Positions 56,709 through 64,000 of a stretch of 64,000 nt of DNA are shown here, one piece after another. The DNA comes from Leeuwenhoekiella sp. (lineage in GTDB: Bacteria; Bacteroidota; Bacteroidia; Flavobacteriales; Flavobacteriaceae). The notes beneath the pieces are model-generated. The model was not told where the DNA came from. It did not search any database and saw only the letters and a program-made list of their open reading frames with translations. The DNA lies in contig PAPI01000034.1 in the NCBI GenBank assembly GCA_002708845.1, positions 1 to 64,000 on the forward strand, written 5' to 3'. The position numbers and the translations under genes were made by a program. Each line of letters begins with the position of its first letter. Positions within the stretch are counted from its first letter, which is position 1.

Positions 56709-56976
56709 ATTAAAGATTTAAGAGTGTAAACGCACCTTAGCGCGTGGTTTCAAACCTGGTCAGGCCTAAAAATAGTCCGCTAATTTTACTAAAAATTAAC
56801 TAAAGAACACGCAATTCTCTTGTTAAATACCTATTCATAATGATGAAATGAAGGTTTTTATTGCGGTTATTTCAGCACAAAAAAATTTACTACTAAGATC
56901 ATACCGCTTTTCAACCCGATTACTGTGAGGCATTTTTTCAGAATGGAATAGGCTTAATTGCACAATAAAAGCGTAT

Positions 56977-57007
56977 TTTAAATTAAATTGCCACTCCCAT
57001 AAACTTG
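56977..57007 (+). promoter_or_regulatory. Candidate promoter of the HMG-CoA reductase operon
   Basis: TTTA (56977-56980), exactly 19 bases, then TAAACTTG (57000-57007), each one base off the TTTG-N19-TAnnTTTG consensus. The ATG at 57051 follows 43 bases later. Confidence 0.45.
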
Positions 57008-57019
57008 TGTTACAACACA
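57006..57019. promoter_or_regulatory. Palindrome TGTGTTACAACACA over the transcription start, possible operator
   Basis: Perfect six-base arms around AC, overlapping the end of the -7 box and the expected start of the HMG-CoA reductase transcript, a classic repressor position. No regulator gene is adjacent. Confidence 0.4.
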
Positions 57020-57050
57020 GGTTTTGCAGGTCAACAATATCAGTCCTATT

Positions 57051-58376
57051 ATGTCAAATACCATTCAAGGCTTTTCAAAGCTGAGTAAAGAAGAAAAAAT
57101 AAAGTGGCTCAAGCAAAGCTTTCTAACCAATAACCCAAAAGCGGAAGCGATTCTTAAACAATACTGGAATACAGATGTAAACCTTCAGCAACTACACGAT
57201 GAGTTCATAGAAAATACCATAACAAACTATTACCTCCCTCAGGGCATCGCTCCTAATTTTGTCATCAACAACAAGACTTTTGCTATCCCGATGGCCATTG
57301 AAGAATCTTCAGTAGTGGCTGCTGCTAGCAAAGCTGCAAAGTTCTGGATGTCGCGAGGTGGTTTTAAAGCTGAAATTCTGGGAACTGAAAAAATAGGTCA
57401 GGTTCATTTTATGTATACCGGCAAAGAGTCTGAACTTCTGGCGCTTTTTGAAGCCAGCAAGGCAGAACTTTTAGCAGACTTAAAACCACTTACCCAATCT
57501 ATGGAAAAGCGGGGCGGCGGTATTACCGGCCTTCAGCTGATTAACAAAACCGAAGCTTTAGATCACTATTACCAGCTTCACGCGACCTTTGAAACGCTTG
57601 ATGCGATGGGCGCTAATTTTATAAACACCTGCCTCGAGCAGTTGAGCGAAACCTGGCAACGCGTTTTTGCATCCTGGACCTCAAAACCCGAAAATGCCCG
57701 GCTGCAAGTCGTGATGAGCATCCTGTCAAACTACGTTCCCGGTTGTGTGGTACGAGCCGAAGTAAGCTGCCCGGTAAGTGAACTTTCAGAAGCAGATGGA
57801 ATTGACCCGCAGGAATTTGCCGAAAAATTTGTTCAGGCAGTACGTATCGCGGAAGTGGAACCCTATCGTGCCGTTACACATAATAAAGGCATTATGAATG
57901 GAATTGACGCGGTAGTTTTGGCCACGGGCAACGATTTTAGGGCTATAGAAGCCGGAGCACACGCTTATGCCGCTAAAGAAGGAACCTATAGCAGCCTTAC
58001 ACATGCCGAAGTTAAAGATGGGCAATTCCGTTTTTGGATTGAAATACCGCTGGCTCTTGGCACAGTGGGTGGCCTCACTAAATTACATCCACTCGTGAAA
58101 CTCAATTTAGAATTACTAGGCAACCCAAGCGCAGCCCAACTTATGGAGATCATAGCCGTAGCCGGTCTTGCTCAAAACTTTGGCGCTATTAAATCCCTAA
58201 CAACCACCGGAATTCAAAAAGGGCATATGAAAATGCACCTGATGAATATGCTTAATCAACTTGAAGCCTCAAAGGCCGAAAAAGAACAAGCCGTTACTTA
58301 TTTTAAAACATACAAGGTAAGCCACAATGCAGTGCATCAATTTATTGAAGCTCTGCGCAAAAAAACAGAAAAATGA
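57051..58376 (+). CDS. Hydroxymethylglutaryl-CoA reductase, class II type
   Basis: A 441-residue NAD(P)H-dependent enzyme that interconverts HMG-CoA and mevalonate. Expected class II landmarks are Glu84/Glu85 in AIEESSVVAAASKAAKFW, Lys279 in THNKGIMNG, Asp295 in GNDFRA (16 residues later, as in Pseudomonas mevalonii) and His392 in QKGHMKMH near the C-terminus. The class is named degradative, but in Bacteroidota it serves isoprenoid synthesis. I use the ATG at 57051, not a TTG 27 bases upstream. The stop overlaps the next start by four bases (ATGA). Confidence 0.94.
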   Translation: MSNTIQGFSKLSKEEKIKWLKQSFLTNNPKAEAILKQYWNTDVNLQQLHDEFIENTITNYYLPQGIAPNFVINNKTFAIPMAIEESSVVAAASKAAKFWMSRGGFKAEILGTEKIGQVHFMYTGKESELLALFEASKAELLADLKPLTQSMEKRGGGITGLQLINKTEALDHYYQLHATFETLDAMGANFINTCLEQLSETWQRVFASWTSKPENARLQVVMSILSNYVPGCVVRAEVSCPVSELSEADGIDPQEFAEKFVQAVRIAEVEPYRAVTHNKGIMNGIDAVVLATGNDFRAIEAGAHAYAAKEGTYSSLTHAEVKDGQFRFWIEIPLALGTVGGLTKLHPLVKLNLELLGNPSAAQLMEIIAVAGLAQNFGAIKSLTTTGIQKGHMKMHLMNMLNQLEASKAEKEQAVTYFKTYKVSHNAVHQFIEALRKKTEK

Positions 58377-59461
58377 AAAAATTGCTCATTCTCCTTTTAG
58401 TTTTAACTCCGATTTTAAGCTTCTCTCAGGAACTTTCAATTGATTTGCAAGAACAAATAAAGCAGGCTCAAAAGGAATTTCAAATTCCTGCAATTGGAGT
58501 AAGCCTGATTACCACAGACTCCATTTTCAGTTATGTAAACGGAAGGATTATACTTGGAAAAAAAGAGAAAATAAGCCCCGATGCAAAATTTCATTTAGGT
58601 TCAAACACCAAAGCGATTACAGCCTTTATGGCCATGCATCTTATTGAAGAAGGAAAACTAGAGCTCGAAACACCTTTCTTTCAGCTTTTTCCAGAACTTC
58701 AAGCCAATGCAGGAGCAGAATACCATCAAATAACGCTGGGAGATTTGCTCAGTCACCAGGCTCTTATCCCTGCGTATACAAAGGGGATTGAATTGGCAAA
58801 ATTTCGAAATTTAAAAGGGTCCGCTTCAGATAACCGATATGTTTTCGCTCAAAGCGTCTTAAAAGACAAACCGGCCAAAAAAGGGGAATATTCAAATGCC
58901 GGCTATGTTTTAGCAGCATTGATGCTCGAAAAAGCAAGTGGCAAAACCTACCGCCAACTTCTTGAAGAAACAATGGATGACCTGGATCTGGACTGGTTTG
59001 TAGGCTTTCCGAATAAAGAAACAACCAAAAACCCCTGGGGACACTGGTTTGAAGGCGCAAGCCTTACAGCGCTTGAACCTACGCACGATTATAAACTACC
59101 CAATTTTATGTCTAGTGCCGGTGATGTTTCTATGAATTTGGCTGACTATAGCAAATTTGTTCAATTGAATCTTAAAGGACTTATCGGCGAATCAAATTAT
59201 CTTAAAGCAGCAACATATAAACTACTCCATTTTGGGCAAAGTCCATATGCCTATGGCTGGGGCAATACTTTGAATGACGGAGCTCAAGTCTCGTATCACG
59301 ACGGAAGTGCCGGTACCTATTATTGCCATACGCTCATTAATACAGATAGAAATCTGGCTGTAGTCATCGTAGCAAATACAGCCACTCCTGAAGCTGTAAA
59401 AGCAATCTACAACCTGCGGAAATGGATACTAAATCACCCGCAAGAATCTAAAAAACCTTAA
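58373..59461 (+). CDS. Serine hydrolase, class C beta-lactamase / PBP-like fold
   Basis: A 362-residue exported serine hydrolase. A signal peptide (MKKLLILLLVLTPILSFSQ) is followed by SNTK at 77-80 (SxxK), YSN at 173-175 (YxN) and HDG near 309 in place of KTG. This is the motif set of class C beta-lactamase-like esterases and D-aminopeptidases. Its substrate is unknown. It is translationally coupled to HMG-CoA reductase, and the GHMP kinase follows after two bases. Confidence 0.9.
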   Translation: MKKLLILLLVLTPILSFSQELSIDLQEQIKQAQKEFQIPAIGVSLITTDSIFSYVNGRIILGKKEKISPDAKFHLGSNTKAITAFMAMHLIEEGKLELETPFFQLFPELQANAGAEYHQITLGDLLSHQALIPAYTKGIELAKFRNLKGSASDNRYVFAQSVLKDKPAKKGEYSNAGYVLAALMLEKASGKTYRQLLEETMDDLDLDWFVGFPNKETTKNPWGHWFEGASLTALEPTHDYKLPNFMSSAGDVSMNLADYSKFVQLNLKGLIGESNYLKAATYKLLHFGQSPYAYGWGNTLNDGAQVSYHDGSAGTYYCHTLINTDRNLAVVIVANTATPEAVKAIYNLRKWILNHPQESKKP

Positions 59462-59463
59462 CG

Positions 59464-60378
59464 ATGTTGCATTTTTACGCACACGGAAAACTTTTAATAA
59501 CCGGCGAATATTCGGTGCTTGATGGTGCTTTGGCCTTAGCTGTACCTACAAAAAAAGGACAGCATTTATATATAGAACCTAGTGACCAGAATGACATTTT
59601 ATGGGAAAGCCGGGATAAAGACGGTAAAATTTGGTTTGAAACCACGTTAACCTACAATGAAATCAGTGAAGCGCAAATCGCAAACCCGGAAGACCCAAAA
59701 CAACGTCTTTTGCAGTTATTAAGAACTGCTCAAAAATTAAATCCGCAATTTCTTGCAGAAAAAACGGCACTTAAAATCACTACACGTCTGGAATTTGATC
59801 GCAATTGGGGATTGGGCACTTCTTCGACATTGGTATATATGTTGGCAAAATGGGCTCAGGTAAATGCTTATAGACTTCTAGAACTCACCTTTGGTGGAAG
59901 CGGTTACGATTTGGCCTGTGCGGGCTCTGAAACAGCTATTTTATATCAAAAAAGTTTAGGAGAGCCCACGGTTTACCAGACGACATTCAATCCTCCATTT
60001 AGCGATCAGCTTTTCTTTGTTTATCTCAATAAAAAGCAAAACAGCCGAGAAGCGATAACTAATTACCGTAATCAACCTAAAGCCGGGCAGGAACTTCTCA
60101 AAAACAAAATATCAGGTATTAGTGAGACTTTACTGAAGTGTGAAGATCTCACGAGTTTTTGTATGCTGATTAATGCCCACGAGCAACTAATAGGCCGGGC
60201 ATTAAATACTACTCCTATTAAGCAAATGCATTTCTCTGACTATACCGGAAGCATTAAAAGCCTTGGAGGCTGGGGTGGCGACTTTATACTTGCAACCGGC
60301 AGCGATATTGAGCAGGACTATTTTCGCTCTAAAGGTTATCAAACAATTATAGCTTTTGATGAAATGGTTTTAGACTAA
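59464..60378 (+). CDS. GYDIA-family GHMP kinase
   Basis: A 304-residue small-molecule kinase. It has the start AHGKLLITGEYSVLDGA of galactokinase / mevalonate-kinase-type enzymes, the ATP loop NWGLGTSSTLVY (near residue 117) and GSGYDLACAG, the family's GYDIA motif with Leu for Ile. The closing GGWGGDFILATG is the third GHMP motif. Placement after HMG-CoA reductase suggests a kinase of the mevalonate route (mevalonate or phosphomevalonate), which is inference. A strong terminator ends the operon. Confidence 0.9.
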   Translation: MLHFYAHGKLLITGEYSVLDGALALAVPTKKGQHLYIEPSDQNDILWESRDKDGKIWFETTLTYNEISEAQIANPEDPKQRLLQLLRTAQKLNPQFLAEKTALKITTRLEFDRNWGLGTSSTLVYMLAKWAQVNAYRLLELTFGGSGYDLACAGSETAILYQKSLGEPTVYQTTFNPPFSDQLFFVYLNKKQNSREAITNYRNQPKAGQELLKNKISGISETLLKCEDLTSFCMLINAHEQLIGRALNTTPIKQMHFSDYTGSIKSLGGWGGDFILATGSDIEQDYFRSKGYQTIIAFDEMVLD

Positions 60379-60380
60379 AC

Positions 60381-60410
60381 AAAAAAGAGCCGCTAATGCG
60401 GCTCTTTTTT
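60381..60410 (+). terminator. Bidirectional terminator after the GHMP kinase gene
   Basis: A perfect 13-bp stem made of AAAAAAGAGCCGC and GCGGCTCTTTTTT around a TAAT loop (60381-60410). It serves the HMG-CoA reductase operon and the convergent PpiD gene. Confidence 0.95.
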
Positions 60411-60431
60411 GTTCTATTTCAAATGATATGG

Positions 60432-62552
60432 TTAATACACGTTAGCACGTTTATCTTCAATATCAGCAGCATCTTTTAATGCCTGGTAAACACGACCGTT
60501 TGCAGTGGCGCGGTCAGCATTTTGTTTTTGAATAGCAAAACTTGCGTAGTTATCCAATTCACGAGCAGGAGTAATTTCGGTTACTTTAACCACATAAACT
60601 CCTTTATTGCCATCGATAGGTTTTGACACTTCGCCTTTCTCAAGACCAAAAGCCACACCTACTACTTTAGGCTCAGTACCTGCACCCGCAAGGGTTGGGT
60701 TTTTAAGGTTAACCCCAGTTGATGTTTGCACGCTTACACCGTTAGCACTGGCGATAGCATTAAGGTCATTACCAGAAATTTTTTCTCTGATCATCGCAGC
60801 CTTTTTCTCGTTGCGAAGAATAGGAGTAACCCGTGGAGAAGCCTCATCTACCGACATCAATCCTTTTTCAGTCTTTTTTGTTACCTGAACAACCAGATAC
60901 CCACCATCCACGTTAAAGCGATTTACATCACCGGTCTTACGGTCCTCGTCAAAAGCCCAACGAATAATCTCACGCTGACTGCCCTGACCCGGAATAGTCT
61001 CATCAAGAGCTTTTACGTTATTTACAGGACGTACGGTATAATTATTTTCTTTGGCAATCTCATCAAAACCATTTTTGTCTTCACTTACCGCCATTTGAAA
61101 CTTGGTTGTCTTATTGAAAACATCGTTTATAGTTTGCTGAGAAGGTGTAATTTCTTTAGCAACGGTAGCTAATTTAATCGCACGTTGTCTATTTTTTTGA
61201 TCATCAATTTTGATAACGTGATACCCGTATTGAGACTCCACAACACCTACATCACCTGTAGAACCGTTGAATACAAAGTCATTAAAAGGCTTTACAAAAC
61301 GACCTTTGGTTACATAACCTAAGTCACCTCCTTTTTCTTTACTTCCATCTGCTGAATACTCCGGTGCAAGTTCGGCCATTTTTGAAGGACTGGCTTTGAT
61401 TACGGTTGCAAGGCTGTCTGCTAATTCTTTAGCTTCAGCTTTAGTACGCGTTTGAGCTCCTGCATTCTGAAGACCCTGATAGGTTAATAGAATGTGAGAA
61501 GATTGAACAGAATCTGGAATCTGAGTTACCGCTACTACTTTAGAAATTTTGTAAAAACCATTGTCTTTATAAGGTCCATAAACATCACCTTCATTTAAAG
61601 CCCAAAGTTCATCAGAAACCTCAACAGGTAATTCACCTTTAAATAAGAAGTTGTCATTGTAACGAATATCTGAGTTTTCATTTACAAAATCCTCAACATT
61701 TGCGGTTCTGTTAAGACCACGCACTGTATCGTTAGTTTTAGTAGCAGCTGTATAAGCCAAACGATCATTAAGCAATTTTGCCACAGAAGACTTAATTGTA
61801 TCTTCATCGGTAAGCGTTGCGTCCTCAGAAAACAACACATAACGCAGGTTACGGGAAGCTTCAGTTTGATACGCATCTTTATGCTCTTTCAGGTAAGCTT
61901 CAATATCATCTTTAGTTACTGAAACCTCGTCGTCTGCGATGGAAGTGTAAGGTACCTGTACAAACTCGATGTTACGCAGATTGTTTTCCATATCATAAGC
62001 CATCTTACCCTCTTTAAAGCTTGTGTTTATTCCCGCTTTAACAAGGTCAAAATAGATTTGCTGCTGCTCATTCTTGGCCAATTGCTTTTCATAAGCCACC
62101 CACTGATCGTACATAGTAGGATTTGTAGACCTTAATGTAGCAATATACTCACGTACCTTTTGCTCACTGTAAACGCCATCTGTCTGAAAATTAGGATCGT
62201 TTTGCAGCGCTTCTTTAAGCAAATCATTAATACGATCCTGCTCAATGCTGATGCCTAACTCTTCGTATTGCTCGTCAAGCAAAATTCGACGCAATTCTTC
62301 TTCCCAGGCTGCATTTACTGCCTGAGTGTTTGTAATGTTACCACCGTAACGTGCAGTCTGCGCTTCAACACGGCTCGCAAATTCTTGCTGATCGATGTCT
62401 TCACCATTTACAGAACCGATTATACGCTGTGATTTCTGGGTAGAAAATCCACCGTTTTGAAATACATCAGCCAGTACAAATGCAAATAAAGCCAAGGCTA
62501 TAATCGCAATAAGAAATACAGACCGCTGTCTAATTTTGTTTAAAACTGCCAT
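60432..62552 (-). CDS. PpiD-like periplasmic foldase (SurA N-terminal and PPIC domains)
   Basis: A 706-residue protein anchored by one N-terminal membrane helix (about 12-30). The following part is the SurA-type chaperone domain, where GSVNGEDIDQQEFASRVEA is the typical start. A parvulin PPIC domain is centred near 345-455 (SSHILLTYQG to YGYHVIKID), and a second parvulin-like repeat follows. It helps fold proteins arriving from the Sec channel. The upstream CorC-like gene ends at its own terminator, so transcription is separate. Confidence 0.92.
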   Translation of the reverse strand: MAVLNKIRQRSVFLIAIIALALFAFVLADVFQNGGFSTQKSQRIIGSVNGEDIDQQEFASRVEAQTARYGGNITNTQAVNAAWEEELRRILLDEQYEELGISIEQDRINDLLKEALQNDPNFQTDGVYSEQKVREYIATLRSTNPTMYDQWVAYEKQLAKNEQQQIYFDLVKAGINTSFKEGKMAYDMENNLRNIEFVQVPYTSIADDEVSVTKDDIEAYLKEHKDAYQTEASRNLRYVLFSEDATLTDEDTIKSSVAKLLNDRLAYTAATKTNDTVRGLNRTANVEDFVNENSDIRYNDNFLFKGELPVEVSDELWALNEGDVYGPYKDNGFYKISKVVAVTQIPDSVQSSHILLTYQGLQNAGAQTRTKAEAKELADSLATVIKASPSKMAELAPEYSADGSKEKGGDLGYVTKGRFVKPFNDFVFNGSTGDVGVVESQYGYHVIKIDDQKNRQRAIKLATVAKEITPSQQTINDVFNKTTKFQMAVSEDKNGFDEIAKENNYTVRPVNNVKALDETIPGQGSQREIIRWAFDEDRKTGDVNRFNVDGGYLVVQVTKKTEKGLMSVDEASPRVTPILRNEKKAAMIREKISGNDLNAIASANGVSVQTSTGVNLKNPTLAGAGTEPKVVGVAFGLEKGEVSKPIDGNKGVYVVKVTEITPARELDNYASFAIQKQNADRATANGRVYQALKDAADIEDKRANVY

Positions 62553-62632
62553 TTTTTATGTGTTTGTCAAATAGTGGGCGAAAATACCATTTTAAATGAA
62601 AAAATAAAATGTAATCGAATCAAAATACAGGT

Positions 62633-62657
62633 ATAAAAATCTGCAGGAGGGCAGATT
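62633..62657 (-). terminator. Terminator after the CNNM/CorC gene
   Basis: On the minus strand AATCTGC and GCAGATT (62638-62657) pair around a six-base loop and are followed by TTTAT. It lies about 55 bases after the CorC-like stop. Confidence 0.7.
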
Positions 62658-62711
62658 AGCGAAAATAGCCTGAAATCGTTGTCGTAAACCTTCGAAGAAA
62701 GCATTCTGAGC

Positions 62712-63998
62712 TTAATCTGTATCTATCACCCGAACCTGAACAAGTTCGATCTTTGTGTTAGTGGTTTCAAGAATGTGAAACTGATATCCTTCGATATCTA
62801 CAACGTCGTTCTCTTCAGGAATACCCTCGGTATGATTAACAATAAGACCACCCAGAGTCTCATAGTTTTCATCTTCAGGAAGCTCTAATTTGTAGGTCTC
62901 GTTAATATAATCTACCTCAAGACGAGCTGAAAATTTATAAATATTCTCTCCCAACTCTTCTTCAATAAGAATAACGCTGTCGTGCTCATCTTCAATCTCT
63001 CCAAAAAGTTCCTCAACAATATCTTCAACCGTCATCATCCCGCTCGTACCGCCGTATTCATCAATAACCACTGCGATACTTTTACGTTTTTTTATCAGAA
63101 TACTTAACACATCTTTGACCAGCATCGTTTCCGGCACAAAAATTACGGGCATCAGAACTTCCTCCAGACTTTTTGGCTTTTTAAAAAGCTCAAACGAATG
63201 AACATAACCCACGATATCGTCTATCGAATTCTGATAAACCAAAATCTTGGAGAGTCCGGTTTCGGTAAAAAGACTTCGGAGTTCTGCCAGGCTATCTTCG
63301 CGGTCTACTGCCACCATTTCGGTACGCGGTATCATCACCTCGCGGGATTTCACTTCTGAAAACTCCAGTGCATTTTGAAATATCTGGATTTCAGAATCTA
63401 ATTCTTCATTGGTTTCTACAGACTCGATCTGTTCGGTAATGTAATTTCCCAGTTCTACTTTGGTAAATGCCAGCTGCACCTCGTCACCTTCAGTTTTAAA
63501 AAACTTTTTTAGTACTTTATCTGAAATCCAAATGATGAACGAAGACAAAAAGCTAAAGGCTAAATAAAACAGGTAAGCCGGGATGGCAAAAAACTTAAGC
63601 AGGGAATTGGCATAAATCTGAAAAAACACTTTTGGTAAAAATTCCGCAGTAATAAGCACCACCAGTGTAGAAATTAGAGTCTGAGTAAGCAGACTAAACT
63701 CCACAAAAAAAGCAGTAAGCCAGGGATAACCAAAATCTGCAACCTCAAGCCAGTTTTGTAAAATTGCACCCATATAATAGGCATAAACTACCAGTGCGAG
63801 ATTATTACCTACGAGCATAGTTGCAATAAACTTTGAGGGTTTCTGCGTTAAACGTGTAAGTACTTTGGCAATAAGATCATTTTGTTTCTTTTCAATCTCT
63901 ATGTGAATTTTATTGGAAGACACGTAGGCGATTTCCATCCCCGAAAAGAAAGCGGAAAGAATTAAAGAAACAATAATGATAAGTATCTCGGTTTCCAT
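62712..63998 (-). CDS. CNNM/CorC (HlyC/CorC) family membrane protein
   Basis: A 428-residue protein with an N-terminal DUF21/CNNM membrane domain (four hydrophobic segments within residues 1-160), two CBS domains (about 210-330: VMIPRTEMVAVDREDS, then VIDEYGGTSGMMTVEDIVEELFGEI) and a C-terminal CorC_HlyC domain. Family members are linked to magnesium or cobalt efflux. The gliding protein GldE has the same layout, but here gldD is not adjacent, so I keep the general name. The ATG at 63998 is complete inside the window. Confidence 0.9.
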   Translation of the reverse strand: METEILIIIVSLILSAFFSGMEIAYVSSNKIHIEIEKKQNDLIAKVLTRLTQKPSKFIATMLVGNNLALVVYAYYMGAILQNWLEVADFGYPWLTAFFVEFSLLTQTLISTLVVLITAEFLPKVFFQIYANSLLKFFAIPAYLFYLAFSFLSSFIIWISDKVLKKFFKTEGDEVQLAFTKVELGNYITEQIESVETNEELDSEIQIFQNALEFSEVKSREVMIPRTEMVAVDREDSLAELRSLFTETGLSKILVYQNSIDDIVGYVHSFELFKKPKSLEEVLMPVIFVPETMLVKDVLSILIKKRKSIAVVIDEYGGTSGMMTVEDIVEELFGEIEDEHDSVILIEEELGENIYKFSARLEVDYINETYKLELPEDENYETLGGLIVNHTEGIPEENDVVDIEGYQFHILETTNTKIELVQVRVIDTD

Positions 63999-64000
63999 AA

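Larger units (their letters stand above)
56709..57050. other. Divergent intergenic region between DPP-IV and HMG-CoA reductase
   Basis: No credible gene in about 340 bases. The right end holds a promoter candidate and a 14-bp palindrome toward HMG-CoA reductase. Toward DPP-IV I see a TTTG but no matching -7 box. The middle is AT-rich with nothing I can support. Confidence 0.5.

Overview
The window is a piece of chromosome from a member of the Bacteroidota, most probably the marine or soil family Flavobacteriaceae. The support is a complete gldK-gldL-gldM-gldN gliding / type IX secretion operon, an exosortase F (XrtF) pair, the mevalonate-route enzyme HMG-CoA reductase next to a GYDIA-type GHMP kinase, promoters of the TTTG-N19-TAnnTTTG type, weak Shine-Dalgarno sequences, and low-GC coding sequence. 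The genus cannot be fixed from the sequence alone. Almost all of the window is ordinary, densely packed core genome. The only obviously accessory part is the left edge.

Layout. 1-2550: a truncated CusA/CzcA-type heavy-metal RND pump and a small Cys/His protein of the HYC_CC_PP type. 2690-2890: unusual repeats and the initiator tRNA-fMet gene, a possible island boundary. 3.0-5.6 kb: an unknown membrane-anchored protein and two SpoIIAA-like proteins, one broken by an in-frame stop. 5.4-11.3 kb: a tripartite RND efflux operon (adaptor, permease, TolC) with a small CPXCG protein. 11.4-14.9 kb: an ABC-F ATPase, a DUF983 protein and an FAD oxidoreductase. 14.9-23.3 kb (minus strand): topA, an arginase-fold protein that has lost metal ligands, then gldKLMN ending at a clear terminator. 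23.6-30.4 kb (plus strand): miaB, a sigma-54 activator, lptE, a TPR protein and secG, then groES-groEL. 30.4-34.3 kb: a DUF3347 protein, the XrtF pair, a GAF-domain protein, a small lipoprotein and a MacB-type permease. 34.4-41.6 kb: purH and the cell-shape operon mreB-mreC-mreD-mrdA-rodA. 41.6-45.7 kb (minus): a nuclease, a DppC-like permease and a tail-specific protease. 45.8-50.6 kb: surE, lpxB, a C40 peptidase and comEC. 50.6-56.7 kb (minus): a thioredoxin-like protein, two POT peptide transporters and dipeptidyl peptidase IV. 57.0-60.4 kb: HMG-CoA reductase, a serine hydrolase and the GHMP kinase. 60.4-64.0 kb (minus): a PpiD-like foldase and a CNNM/CorC protein.

How the genes work together. 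Much of the window serves the cell envelope: LPS synthesis and transport (lpxB, lptE), protein export and folding (secG, PpiD, tail protease), peptidoglycan elongation (mreBCD, PBP2, RodA, C40 peptidase), type IX secretion and gliding (gldKLMN), and exosortase-type sorting. DPP-IV with two POT permeases forms a peptide-scavenging unit. HMG-CoA reductase with the GHMP kinase points to the mevalonate isoprenoid route.

I did not find a clear-cut new multi-gene system. The observations most worth following are the probable arginase pseudoenzyme upstream of gldK, the XrtF pair with its unknown substrates, the stop-codon-interrupted SpoIIAA paralogue, a terminator-shaped hairpin covering the start codon of a lipoprotein gene, a family of dispersed TTTCGC/GCGAAA palindromes, and the repeats beside tRNA-fMet.
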